The position numbers and the translations under genes are program-made. A DNA stretch of 64,000 bases from a virus, in IMG/VR virus record IMGVR_UViG_3300034374_004935, positions 19,639 to 83,638 of that record; one strand, given 5' to 3'. The notes beneath the pieces were generated by a model. The model worked only from the letters and a program-made list of their open reading frames with translations, ran no database searches and was not told the origin of the DNA. Below, one piece after another: positions 12,023 to 20,754 of this stretch; the first letter of the stretch is position 1; each line of letters opens with the position of its first letter.

Positions 12023-13273
12023 ATGACAAGAACAGAAAGACAAATAGAAGTACTAAAAAAATGGCGAGCGAATAACTTTAGAGGTATATTCCAAGCTGCT
12101 ACAGGCTTCGGTAAAACCTATACTGCTATTATGGCTATTAAAGGTATGGTAGATAGAGCAGGTATAGAATCCTGTCTAGTTGTTGTGCCTACTATTACAT
12201 TAAAAGCACAATGGGAAGCAGAACTAGCTAAAAATAAAGTAAAGTTTGCCGATGTGTTAGTAATTAATACTGCTATAAAGCAACCTCGTAACTATGACAT
12301 GTTAGTTTTAGACGAATGTCATAGATATGCTGCTGATAGTTTCAAAAGAATATTTGAAGTAGCAGATTGTGAGTATGTATTAGGTCTAACAGCAACTTTA
12401 GAACGTGAAGACGGACTTCATGATATTATTCTAGATTATCTAGAAGTAATTGATGAAGTTACTGTAGATGATTGCTTAGAAGCAGGATGGATAGCACCGT
12501 ATACTGTGTACAATGTAGCTGTGCCTTTGCCTAAAGATGAGCAAGAATCATATGATAAAGCTAATAATACTTTTAAGCATTTTGCTGCAGTTTTAGGATT
12601 TGGTGGAGATGCATTTAGAAAAGCACAACAGCATCTTAAAAGCGGTACTAGTGAACAGAAAGGTAAAGCGGCTCAATATTATGCATCTATGAGAAAGCGT
12701 AAGACTATATGTTTAAATAATAGCAATAAAGCGCAAGCTACTCATGATATTATCCAAGCTGTAGGTAAACGTAACGGCCTTATATTTAGTGGCACTGTGG
12801 AATTTGCAGAATTGTTGCAAGAAAAGCTTGGTGATATATGTATGAGCTTTCACAGCAAAATAACCAAGAAACAACAGAAAGACATAGTAGCAAGGTTCAA
12901 AGACAAACGCACCAAGGTGCGATATATCAGCAGTGTACAAGCACTAAACGAGGGTTTCAACGTTCCTGATTGTTCGCTAGCAATTATAGCTGGTTCTAAT
13001 TCTACTAAACGTACTTTTATACAGCAATTAGGTAGAGTTGTCCGTATGCAACCTGATAAAGAAGCAATCATTGTAAACCTTTATTCTCCTGGGACTCAAG
13101 AAGAAGTTTGGATGAAAAAAAGGTTAGGTGATATAGATAAAAATAAGGTAATTATTTGTAACTTAGAAGACTTTTTAAATCAGTTAAATTATGGAAATAT
13201 CGATGAATCTGGAGTTGCTCCAGCGGTCATCCCTGACTCCGAATCAGCTAGTTCTACTACAACTTCTGTATAA
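12023..13273 (+). CDS. Superfamily 2 DNA helicase
   Basis: 416 aa. Walker A ATGFGKT (26-32), motif II DECH (97-100), motif III-like GLTATLERED, and in the second RecA-like domain the stretch ALNEGFNVPDCSLAII followed by motif VI QQLGRVVRMQPDKE. This is the UvsW/RecG-like DEAD/H-box group common in phage replication loci. Likely roles are fork remodelling, branch migration or origin unwinding next to the polymerase. The C-terminal end is Ser/Thr-rich and is encoded in the region shared with the next gene. Confidence 0.9.
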   Translation: MTRTERQIEVLKKWRANNFRGIFQAATGFGKTYTAIMAIKGMVDRAGIESCLVVVPTITLKAQWEAELAKNKVKFADVLVINTAIKQPRNYDMLVLDECHRYAADSFKRIFEVADCEYVLGLTATLEREDGLHDIILDYLEVIDEVTVDDCLEAGWIAPYTVYNVAVPLPKDEQESYDKANNTFKHFAAVLGFGGDAFRKAQQHLKSGTSEQKGKAAQYYASMRKRKTICLNNSNKAQATHDIIQAVGKRNGLIFSGTVEFAELLQEKLGDICMSFHSKITKKQQKDIVARFKDKRTKVRYISSVQALNEGFNVPDCSLAIIAGSNSTKRTFIQQLGRVVRMQPDKEAIIVNLYSPGTQEEVWMKKRLGDIDKNKVIICNLEDFLNQLNYGNIDESGVAPAVIPDSESASSTTTSV

Positions 13274-13751
13274 TAAAGACTATACTAATATTGAGAAAAT
13301 TTTCGGTAAAGATCAAGCAATTGATATAAGAGAATCCTTAAAAGATACCCCATATATATTATCCCAAGGGGGTTTATTTATGGATACGATTATTTCTACA
13401 GACAAGATTGAAAAATTGTTTGGAATACGTGGAGATCAAATTAACTTTTGGGAATTTTATCAATGTTATCCTGTAAGAGTAGGAACCAGAGTGTTACGTG
13501 CCTCTGGTTCCATTGCTCAAGTTGCTAAGAAACATGAAAAGAAATATCTTGCTAGAGTCAAAAGAATTGCTCAACATGAATTAGCAATTAAAGCAACTGA
13601 AGCTTTTATAGCTCAACAAAAAAGAGCTAATAAACTTCAATACTTGCCTAACATGGAAACTGTTCTTAACAATTCTATGTGGGAACAATGGGAAGTCTTT
13701 ATACAACCTGAAGGAGTGGAAGAACAAGATTGGAATTCGGATCAAATTTAA
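13191..13751 (+). CDS. Unknown 186-aa protein, overlapping the helicase gene
   Basis: Two starts are possible: ATG 13191 (83-nt overlap with the helicase gene) and ATG 13203 (71 nt). Even with the later start the body (LTPNQLVLLQLLYNKDYTNI) begins inside the overlap, so the overlap is real. The protein is helical with a basic central part (VAKKHEKKYLARVKRIAQHE) and an acidic tail. Location between SF2 and DnaB-like helicases suggests a replication accessory such as a helicase loader. No family recognised. Confidence 0.75.
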   Translation: MEISMNLELLQRSSLTPNQLVLLQLLYNKDYTNIEKIFGKDQAIDIRESLKDTPYILSQGGLFMDTIISTDKIEKLFGIRGDQINFWEFYQCYPVRVGTRVLRASGSIAQVAKKHEKKYLARVKRIAQHELAIKATEAFIAQQKRANKLQYLPNMETVLNNSMWEQWEVFIQPEGVEEQDWNSDQI

Positions 13752-13758
13752 ATATTAT

Positions 13759-14832
13759 ATGACAGCAAAAATTAAGTATTGGGATAAACTAAAAGAATCA
13801 ATAGAACGTGGTAAGAGAGGATTAAATACAGGTATACCTTTTCAAGGGTTTACAACCTTAAGTAATCATATAAAAAATATACAGCCAGGTAGATACGATT
13901 TAGTTTTCGCAGGTACAAGTGTCGGTAAAACGTCATTTGTAAATTCAACTTATGTTTATGGCGCTATAGATTTTTTGCAATCAAACCCTGGGTACATCCA
14001 TGACATAGAGATTATATATTATTCTCTAGAGATACCTCCGCCTCATCAGATAGCAAAACATATTGCTAATCTTATGTGGCGTGAACACGGAGTATTGACT
14101 AATTTAAATGAAATACTAAGTTTAGGTGGAGAAACACTACGTCCTGAAGTAGCAGAGCTAATACCACAATACGAAGATAGAATGAGACAAATACAAGATA
14201 AGTATTTGCACTATCGTAGTACACTTAGTCCAGAGTTTTTGTATAAAGATCTTATGGATTATGCAGAAAAACGTGGTAAAGTTATTAGAGATAACAATAA
14301 GCTTATTGTAGGCTATGAACCTAATAATCCTGGTTTAATTACTCTTGTAGTAATAGATCATATAGGTTTAATAAACTACAATAATTATAGCTCTCTAAAA
14401 GAAGCTATCGACAAAGCATCTAGAACTCTAGTGTTCTTTAGAAATATGTTCAACTTTAGTCCTGTGGTTATATCACAGATTAATCGTTCATCAGAAGCTA
14501 TGGACCGTAGAGAAAGAGATAATTGGATGCCTATGTTAAGTGACATCAAAAACACTGGTAATGTCTCAGAGGATGCTAATACTGTAATAGGTTTAGCAAG
14601 TCCGTTTTATTATGGTGTAGATAAGTGTCTCGGATTTGACATAACAAAATACAAAAATCGTTATAGACTAGCTAAGATTTGTAAGAACCGTGACGGTGAT
14701 GTAAATCTACTAGCAAGCTTCCTATTTGTAGGCGAGATAGGTGCTTATTATCAATTACCAAAAGCTAATGAAGTTTATGGTAAGCCTGAAGAACTTAAGA
14801 AAGTTCACGATTATTATTCTAAATTAAATTAA
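13759..14832 (+). CDS. dnaB: DnaB-like replicative helicase (SF4)
   Basis: 357 aa. Walker A GTSVGKTS (52-59), a DnaB-type stretch IYYSLEIPPPHQIAKHIANL, Walker B-like TLVVIDHIGLI, then VVISQINRSSEAMDRRE and the switch-like DIKNTGNVSEDANTVIGL near the C-terminus. This matches the RecA-like core of the hexameric DnaB helicase without the usual N-terminal domain, which is short in many phage versions. It should unwind DNA at the fork together with the primase at 17324 and the polymerase at 9839. Confidence 0.85.
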   Translation: MTAKIKYWDKLKESIERGKRGLNTGIPFQGFTTLSNHIKNIQPGRYDLVFAGTSVGKTSFVNSTYVYGAIDFLQSNPGYIHDIEIIYYSLEIPPPHQIAKHIANLMWREHGVLTNLNEILSLGGETLRPEVAELIPQYEDRMRQIQDKYLHYRSTLSPEFLYKDLMDYAEKRGKVIRDNNKLIVGYEPNNPGLITLVVIDHIGLINYNNYSSLKEAIDKASRTLVFFRNMFNFSPVVISQINRSSEAMDRRERDNWMPMLSDIKNTGNVSEDANTVIGLASPFYYGVDKCLGFDITKYKNRYRLAKICKNRDGDVNLLASFLFVGEIGAYYQLPKANEVYGKPEELKKVHDYYSKLN

Positions 14833-14838
14833 TCAATT

Positions 14839-15294
14839 ATGCCAATTGTAAAAAAAGAAAAAGGAAGCATTAGTAAAGCTTTCGAAGAAGGTAAAATACT
14901 TCTATTAGTTAACAATATTAATTGTTCAAAAGAACCAGCTGAAGAAGAAAGGCCTGAGTTATCTAAAAAGTTGTATGAAAAGTTTGAAATTATAGAAGAA
15001 GTGCATAAAGCATTTCCTCTACCAGCTTTATATAAACTAGGAGATTATTCTGTTGCTAATATAGCACAGTCGGCTAGTGTATTAAACTTTTATACATCTT
15101 TAAAAAATAATGAATTTGAGTATTCTGCTTTAAAGTCTTGTCTTAAAAAATTATCTATGGAAGGCTTAAGCAATGGTCACTATATAGAGCTTGCTTTTTG
15201 TAAGAAAAATATAGGAGATGCTGAATGGAAAACAGTAGAGCAAATTCTACATTTTCAAGAGCAGTTATTAGTAACTGTGTATGATAAAATTTAA
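14839..15294 (+). CDS. Unknown protein, 151 aa
   Basis: Mostly helical, with a basic start (MPIVKKEKGSISKAFEEGK) and an acidic stretch (EPAEEERPELSKKLYEKFEII). It follows the DnaB-like gene by 6 nt and is the last gene before the promoter region at 15363, so it belongs to the 9839 operon. No family recognised; replication accessory by context. Confidence 0.65.
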   Translation: MPIVKKEKGSISKAFEEGKILLLVNNINCSKEPAEEERPELSKKLYEKFEIIEEVHKAFPLPALYKLGDYSVANIAQSASVLNFYTSLKNNEFEYSALKSCLKKLSMEGLSNGHYIELAFCKKNIGDAEWKTVEQILHFQEQLLVTVYDKI

Positions 15295-15362
15295 TCTAAT
15301 ATTAACCCTTTAAAAACAGAAAAACGTATGAAATAAATTAAGCAATTTTAACTCTCTATCCC

Positions 15363-15395
15363 TTGTAAATACAGGGAAAAATGACTATATTTACA
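15363..15395 (+). promoter_or_regulatory. Promoter with embedded inverted repeat
   Basis: TTG (15363-15365), 20 nt, then TATATTTA (15386-15393) approximates the Bacteroidetes promoter pattern, with A instead of the last G. The perfect inverted repeat TGTAAATA (15364-15371) / TATTTACA (15388-15395) overlaps both boxes, as expected for an operator bound by a dimeric repressor. It lies 32 nt upstream of the Sak4-like gene. The remaining intergenic sequence (15295-15426) shows nothing else. Confidence 0.5.
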
Positions 15396-15426
15396 TAGTA
15401 GTAATTAATCAAAAAACAATAACTTT

Positions 15427-16101
15427 ATGGCACAATTAGTGTTCCTGGTTGGTAAATCAGGTATGGGTAAATCTACCTCATTACGTAAGCTAAATCCCGA
15501 AGAAACTGTAATAATTAACACCGATCAAAAGGCGTTACCTTTTAAACAGTTTAGCAAAAATTATAATGAGGAAAAGCGTAATTATCGCAAAACGTCTGAC
15601 ATTAGTATAGTATTAGCTACTTTGAAAAAAGTAAACGAACTAAAAAATGTTAAGACGGTAGTTATCGACACTTGGTCTCGTATTATGACTGATACAGTTA
15701 TGAGTCAAAAATTTAGATCCGAGAAAGGTTTCGATAAATGGTCAAAAATGGCTGCTAACCAATATGACCTAATCAATTTTATTAATGACTCTATGCGTGA
15801 TGATATCATAGTATATCTTATGGCGCATCCTGAAACACATTATGATGAATCAGGTTTTGCATCTGAACGTATTGGAGTTCAAGGTAAAATGTTAGAAAGA
15901 TTTGTTCCTGAGTCTTTTAGCACTATAGTTCTGTACACAGAGATTATTAAATCTCCTGGCAAGCCTAACAGGCATATATTTAGAACTGTATCATCAGGTT
16001 CCGACACTTGTAAAACACCTCTCGAAATGTTTGAAAACGATGAGATCGACAACGATCTCACTGTCGTTAACAATGCAATAAGAGAGTATTATTCAATTTA
16101 A
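15427..16101 (+). CDS. Sak4-like RecA-fold ATPase
   Basis: 224 aa. Walker A GKSGMGKST (9-17) near the N-terminus, Walker B TVVIDTW near residue 80, and AHPETHYDESG in the middle, a layout matching the AAA_24 phage nucleotide-binding family that includes Sak4 recombinases. Sak4 proteins anneal single strands with help from a phage SSB; here the putative SSB is two genes downstream. It is the first gene after a promoter and heads the operon to 17271. Confidence 0.8.
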   Translation: MAQLVFLVGKSGMGKSTSLRKLNPEETVIINTDQKALPFKQFSKNYNEEKRNYRKTSDISIVLATLKKVNELKNVKTVVIDTWSRIMTDTVMSQKFRSEKGFDKWSKMAANQYDLINFINDSMRDDIIVYLMAHPETHYDESGFASERIGVQGKMLERFVPESFSTIVLYTEIIKSPGKPNRHIFRTVSSGSDTCKTPLEMFENDEIDNDLTVVNNAIREYYSI

Positions 16102-16124
16102 TTTTTAATTTATAAACAACAGAA

Positions 16125-16649
16125 ATGGAAAATTTCGTATGGGATGCTGTGCCCTCACAAAGACAGCGAAAAGTAGAAAAGTATGATTATCCTGTAATGA
16201 CTATGGCAGCATTGTCAAAGCCTGGTGCAGGTAGAAAGTTTAGCTTTAATAAAGCTGCACAAGAATTACTAAATATTCAAGGAGAAGATAGAATTTCTTT
16301 TGGCTTTAATGCTGATAGAACTATTGTAGCTGTTCGTAAAGCAGACGGAGATGCAGGTTTTAAATTAACTAAAACTTGTACTCTTAGTGATAAGAAAACT
16401 TTTGAATTTATTTCTAAAATATTAAAATTATCTAATAATGTAGAAAATGAATTTAAAATTGTTTCTGATATTCCTGGCCTTAATACTTTAGTATTAATAA
16501 AAGAAGAAGCTTCTATAGAAAATTATCAAGAAAACAATTCTTCTACTGAAGAAATTTTAGATGATTCTACAGGTAATGTAAATTATCCAACTGTAGAAGA
16601 AGGATTAGAATTAACTCCTTCTGAAGATGTAAGTAATAATCAATGGTAA
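16125..16649 (+). CDS. Unknown protein of the recombination operon, 174 aa
   Basis: The N-terminal 125 residues are beta-rich with aromatic and basic residues (MENFVWDAVPSQRQRKVEKY; RKFSFNKAAQELL; RISFGFNADRTIVAVRKAD). The C-terminal 50 are acidic and Ser/Asn-rich. The disordered acidic tail is like those of single-strand DNA-binding proteins, and the neighbours are a Sak4-like ATPase and a putative SSB. A DNA-binding or SSB-partner role is possible. No family recognised. Confidence 0.65.
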   Translation: MENFVWDAVPSQRQRKVEKYDYPVMTMAALSKPGAGRKFSFNKAAQELLNIQGEDRISFGFNADRTIVAVRKADGDAGFKLTKTCTLSDKKTFEFISKILKLSNNVENEFKIVSDIPGLNTLVLIKEEASIENYQENNSSTEEILDDSTGNVNYPTVEEGLELTPSEDVSNNQW

Positions 16650-16668
16650 TAATTTTTAAAAACAATTT

Positions 16669-17271
16669 ATGTACGATTTAAATGACAGCGGTTTTGATGC
16701 CGCAACTGGAGGAAATGCCGTAATATTTAACGGTGGTGTAGCAGGTTTAGTAAACGATGTTAAAATGTCTGTTTACAAAAAGAAACCAGATGATAAGGAA
16801 AACGCTCCTGATTATAAAATCACTTTTACAGATGATAATGGTGGCGAGTGTTCTACTTCATATTGGTATGTTACTAAAGACACACAGTATAGTACTGTGG
16901 ATGAACAAGTAAAAAAGCAAGGTAAATCTATGAAGCACATTATACACGCTGTATATGGTGCTGACCATCAGATTGGCTTTAAGGCTAATAACCCTAAAGA
17001 ATTGCTTGACCAAGCTATGAAGTATATTAAAGACGGACTAGCTAATGCTGGTAAGTTTAGAGTTTTCGCTACTTATGGTACTGTAAATGCTCCTAAACAA
17101 TATATTCAGCCTCGTAGCTGGGTTCCATTTGTAGAATCTATGAGTGTTGATGTAAATCAAACACGTTTAAAACTAGCCGTCAGCATCGACGCTATGGATA
17201 GAATAGTGAAAGATGAAGTAGAAGTTGCAACTGCTAAAGCAGATGAGCTTCTAGAAGGCGACGACTGGTAG
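16669..17271 (+). CDS. ssb: Putative single-stranded DNA-binding protein
   Basis: 200 aa. An N-terminal beta-rich domain (AVIFNGGVAGLVNDVKMSVYKKKP; DYKITFTDDNGGECSTSYWYV), a helical middle, another beta section (KFRVFATYGTVN), and an acidic C-terminus ending LLEGDDW (194-200). The acidic tip with a terminal aromatic is typical of phage and bacterial SSBs and recruits partner proteins. The location beside Sak4-like ATPase and primase fits. Not proven by a recognised family motif. Confidence 0.6.
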   Translation: MYDLNDSGFDAATGGNAVIFNGGVAGLVNDVKMSVYKKKPDDKENAPDYKITFTDDNGGECSTSYWYVTKDTQYSTVDEQVKKQGKSMKHIIHAVYGADHQIGFKANNPKELLDQAMKYIKDGLANAGKFRVFATYGTVNAPKQYIQPRSWVPFVESMSVDVNQTRLKLAVSIDAMDRIVKDEVEVATAKADELLEGDDW

Positions 17272-17291
17272 ACTATCTAAACTATAAAAAC

Positions 17292-17320
17292 AGAGAGGGT
17301 GTAAAAGCCCTCTCTTTTTT
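17292..17320 (+). terminator. Rho-independent terminator after the SSB-like gene
   Basis: AGAGAGGG (17292-17299) and CCCTCTCT (17308-17315) form a perfect 8-bp hairpin with an 8-nt loop followed by TTTTT. It lies in the 52-nt gap between the SSB-like and primase genes and probably reduces transcription into the primase operon. Confidence 0.8.
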
Positions 17321-17323
17321 ATT

Positions 17324-18325
17324 ATGGAAAACATAGATTTAAATTCAATAATATTTAATGATCTTATTACAAGAGATGATATCTTAAAACATGTTACGCA
17401 AGAACAGATATATAGTTTTTATATGGGAGAAAAAATAGATAGACTTGGTGTTTATCATTCACCTCTTCGTGAAGACAATATTCCTTCTTTTGCGTTATTT
17501 TTTCATCAAGCAAATAGAGATATACTAATGTTTAAAGATTTTGCTACAAGTGATTGTGGTGATTTTATCATGTTAGTTAGAAAATTATTTAGTTTAAATT
17601 ATTATGAAGCGCTAGAAAAAGTAGCATATGATATGGGGTTATCTAACTTTAATGTCAATGCTGTAAAACAGAATGTAGAATATACAAGGATAACACGTAA
17701 AGAATCTGTAGAATTAGGAATAAAGAAAAGACCTTGGTTAACAATAGATAAAAAATATTGGCAATCATTTGGTATTAAAAAAGCTACGTTAGAAAAGTTT
17801 AATGTGTTTCCTATTAGCCATGTATTTTATAATGACAATGCTGTTAAAACTGCTAATCATGCTTATGCATATGTCGAGCACAAAGACGGTAAAGTTACTT
17901 ATAAGATATATCAACCATTTGAGAATAAACTTAAAAAATGGATTAACAATGCTAATTATTCTGTACACCAAGGTTATAGGCAATTGCCTAAATCAGGTGA
18001 GCTGTTAGTAATTACTAAGTCTTTAAAAGATGTCATGAGCCTCCATGATGTAGTAGGTGTTCCTGCTATAGGCTTACAATCAGAATCTGTTATGATGAAA
18101 GATTCTGTAATGGACGAATATAAATCTAGATTTAAAAAAGTTGTATGTCTCTTTGACAACGACGACGCAGGTATGAAACTCGCTAAAGAGTTTTCTAAAA
18201 GATATGATGTGCCTAGTTTCATTGTATTGCCTTTAGGTGGATCTAAAGATTTCAGTGACTTAGTAAAAAATACTACTAAAGAATTTAGTGTAGAACATTT
18301 TAATAAAAAATTAGAAAAATTATGA
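17324..18325 (+). CDS. dnaG: DnaG-like primase
   Basis: 333 aa. The N-terminal region (GVYHSPLREDNIPSFALFF; MFKDFATSDCGDFIML) resembles the CHC2 zinc-binding domain of DnaG but without the full cysteine set. The central part is the catalytic core, with a Toprim region: LLVITKSLKDVMSL in place of the usual EG..D motif, then LFDNDDAGM (Asp278, Asp280). The glutamate of the first Toprim motif appears replaced by Lys, a variation I associate with this phage group. Its role would be primer synthesis with the DnaB-like helicase. Its stop overlaps the next start (ATGA). Confidence 0.8.
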   Translation: MENIDLNSIIFNDLITRDDILKHVTQEQIYSFYMGEKIDRLGVYHSPLREDNIPSFALFFHQANRDILMFKDFATSDCGDFIMLVRKLFSLNYYEALEKVAYDMGLSNFNVNAVKQNVEYTRITRKESVELGIKKRPWLTIDKKYWQSFGIKKATLEKFNVFPISHVFYNDNAVKTANHAYAYVEHKDGKVTYKIYQPFENKLKKWINNANYSVHQGYRQLPKSGELLVITKSLKDVMSLHDVVGVPAIGLQSESVMMKDSVMDEYKSRFKKVVCLFDNDDAGMKLAKEFSKRYDVPSFIVLPLGGSKDFSDLVKNTTKEFSVEHFNKKLEKL

Positions 18326-19566
18326 CAAAACATGAATCTCTAAGTAAAATTAGCAAGAAGCTAATGTTAGAAGAACCGTTCTACGGTTTCTATCTATTAT
18401 CATTAAATAAAATATGGGATGTGCGAGTAGGCACAGCTGGTGTTTGTAAGAATGGAATCAACTATCAATTGATGATAAGCGAACCTTTTTGGGATACTCT
18501 AAGTGAGGACCATAAAACAGGTTTACTTAAACATGAATTATTACATATTGCTTTTGGCCATCTATTGACTTTTACTAAGTTCTCTGATAAAAAACTTGCT
18601 AACATAGCAATGGATATGGAAATCAATCAATATATAGATGAAAATCGATTGCCTGAAGGAGGTATAAATATCAATGATTATGGTGATCTTAATCTAAGAA
18701 GAAAAGCTGGTACTCAATATTATTATGAAGAGTTAGAAAAAGCTCAAAAGAAGAAAAAAGAACAAGGTAGTAGTGGAGATAGTAATATGGATAAACTTTT
18801 AGATGGTCTAGATCAAAGTCAAGAAGTTGTATTAATTGGACCAGCAGATAGTGATGACGGAGAAGGAGGATTAGGTTCAAAAAAAGAAGTTAAAATTCCT
18901 AAACATGATTGGGAAGAATTTGAAAACTTGCCTGAAGCAGAAAAACAATTGATAGATATGCAACTCCAACGTGTGTTGGAACAATGTAAAAAACAAACTG
19001 AAAAGAAACAAGGACATGTTCCTGGTGAGATGAAAGGTTTGATTAAGATTCAGGAAATAATTCCTCCTAAATTTAATTGGAAGAATTATCTCCGACGATT
19101 TACTGGCATTAGCACTAAAATATTTACTAAGAAAATTCGTAGAAAAGAAAACGTTAAGTTTCCTGATATGCCTGGTATGAAAGTTAAAATGAAACAAAAA
19201 CTTTTATTAGCCATAGACACATCTGGATCTGTACGTGATCATGAAGTAAAAGAGTTTATGAATGAAATGCACCATATATATAAAACTGGTGTAGATATAA
19301 CTCTTGTACAATGTGATACTTATATACGAGATGTTAGTGAATATACTGGTACCTATGAACTAAAGATACACGGACGCGGTGGTACTGACTTTACACCTGT
19401 AATAAAATATTTTAATGAGAATACTAGTTATACTAGTCTTATATATTTTACAGATGGTGAGGCACATACACACGTAAATCCTAGAGCTAGAGTTTTATGG
19501 GTTCACTCGGAAGAATCAGAAATTAATGAAGACCTACCTGGTCTTAAGATAAAATTAGAATTATAA
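18322..19566 (+). CDS. Metallopeptidase-like protein with von Willebrand A domain
   Basis: 414 aa. The N-terminal domain holds KHELLHIAFGH with the zinc-binding HELLH at 71-75. The C-terminal domain is a VWA fold with the MIDAS motif DTSGS (299-303) and later GRGGTDFTPV and YFTDGEAH. Between them is a charged, Gly/Ser-rich linker (145-190). This is the DUF2201/vWA type usually encoded beside a MoxR-family AAA ATPase, and indeed the next gene is one. Such pairs work as chaperone-like remodelling systems; in a phage replication block they may assemble or activate a nucleoprotein complex or block a host function. Confidence 0.85.
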   Translation: MTKHESLSKISKKLMLEEPFYGFYLLSLNKIWDVRVGTAGVCKNGINYQLMISEPFWDTLSEDHKTGLLKHELLHIAFGHLLTFTKFSDKKLANIAMDMEINQYIDENRLPEGGININDYGDLNLRRKAGTQYYYEELEKAQKKKKEQGSSGDSNMDKLLDGLDQSQEVVLIGPADSDDGEGGLGSKKEVKIPKHDWEEFENLPEAEKQLIDMQLQRVLEQCKKQTEKKQGHVPGEMKGLIKIQEIIPPKFNWKNYLRRFTGISTKIFTKKIRRKENVKFPDMPGMKVKMKQKLLLAIDTSGSVRDHEVKEFMNEMHHIYKTGVDITLVQCDTYIRDVSEYTGTYELKIHGRGGTDFTPVIKYFNENTSYTSLIYFTDGEAHTHVNPRARVLWVHSEESEINEDLPGLKIKLEL

Positions 19567-19578
19567 AATTAAATACTA

Positions 19579-20748
19579 ATGAATCAATTACAATTAAACG
19601 TAGATGAATTAAAAGGATTCATCAAACATATGGTAAGCAATAACCAACATATACAGGAAGACGGTAAAGTTCCTGTTGCTGTAAATATTGAAGGTGAAGC
19701 TGGCCTTGGTAAAACTTCTGCTATTATGCAGTTAGGCAGTGAGCTTGACATGCAAGTAGTAAAGCTAAACTTAGCACAGCTAGAAGAGTTAGGCGATTTA
19801 GTAGGTTTTCCTGTTAAAGAATTCCAAGTTAAAAATAACGAGGGTAAGTCTTTATGGATTACTGAGCAAGAAATTGATACTGCTAACAAGAAAGGCTATA
19901 AAGTTGTAGATAAAAGAATGTCTCATGCTGCACCTGAATGGATTCAGGGTCGTGGTGAAGGCGGTTTCTTAGTTCTAGATGACTATACTCGTGCTGATCA
20001 TAGATTTATGCAAGCTTGTATGGAATTGATAGATAAACAAGAATATGTTAGCTGGCGACTTCCTAGAAACTGGCATGTTATCTTAACTACTAATCCTGAC
20101 AATGGTGATTATAATGTTACTAGTCTAGATAATGCGCAGAAAACTCGTTTCATATCTGTTGAGACTAAGTTTGATGCTAATGTATGGGCACGGTGGGCAG
20201 AGAATATGAGAATAGATGGTCGTTGTATTAATTTCTTATTAATGCATCCTGAAATAATAACTCAAGAAATTAATCCTAGGTCTATTACTACATTCTTTAA
20301 TTCTATTAGTTCTATTAAAGACTTTAGTAAAGAATTACCCCTTATACAAATGGTAGGCGAAGGTTCTATTGGTCCAGAAGCAGCAAGTTTATTTGTTATG
20401 TTTATTAATAATCAGCTAGATAAGATTCTTACTCCTCAAGAATTAATTCAAAAAGATGAGAAAGAGTTATTAGAAGCTCTTGATGATTGTGTCGGAGTTA
20501 ATGATACATATCGTGCTGACATAGCAAGTGTCTTGGCTACTAGATTAATTAATTATTGTTTGCGTACTGCTTCTGAAGGACATGTTCCTGAATCAATGAT
20601 TAATAGATTAATTAAGCTTACGACTAAATTCAACACTTTTACTGAAGATTTAAAATATTATATAGTAAAAGAATTATTAGGCGGTCATAAAGCTAAGTTT
20701 TCTAAGATGATGCTAGATCAAAATGTTTTACAAATGAGTACTAAATAA
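19579..20748 (+). CDS. MoxR-like AAA+ ATPase
   Basis: 389 aa. Walker A GEAGLGKT (39-46), a long insert with LVGFPVKEFQV, Walker B GGFLVLDDYTRAD, sensor 1 as ILTTNPDNG, and an arginine-finger region QKTRFISVE. This is the MoxR branch of AAA+ proteins, which usually act with a VWA protein; the VWA-metallopeptidase is directly upstream with a 12-nt gap. The pair probably forms one ATP-driven remodelling machine. Target unknown. Confidence 0.85.
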   Translation: MNQLQLNVDELKGFIKHMVSNNQHIQEDGKVPVAVNIEGEAGLGKTSAIMQLGSELDMQVVKLNLAQLEELGDLVGFPVKEFQVKNNEGKSLWITEQEIDTANKKGYKVVDKRMSHAAPEWIQGRGEGGFLVLDDYTRADHRFMQACMELIDKQEYVSWRLPRNWHVILTTNPDNGDYNVTSLDNAQKTRFISVETKFDANVWARWAENMRIDGRCINFLLMHPEIITQEINPRSITTFFNSISSIKDFSKELPLIQMVGEGSIGPEAASLFVMFINNQLDKILTPQELIQKDEKELLEALDDCVGVNDTYRADIASVLATRLINYCLRTASEGHVPESMINRLIKLTTKFNTFTEDLKYYIVKELLGGHKAKFSKMMLDQNVLQMSTK

Positions 20749-20754
20749 AAAAAA

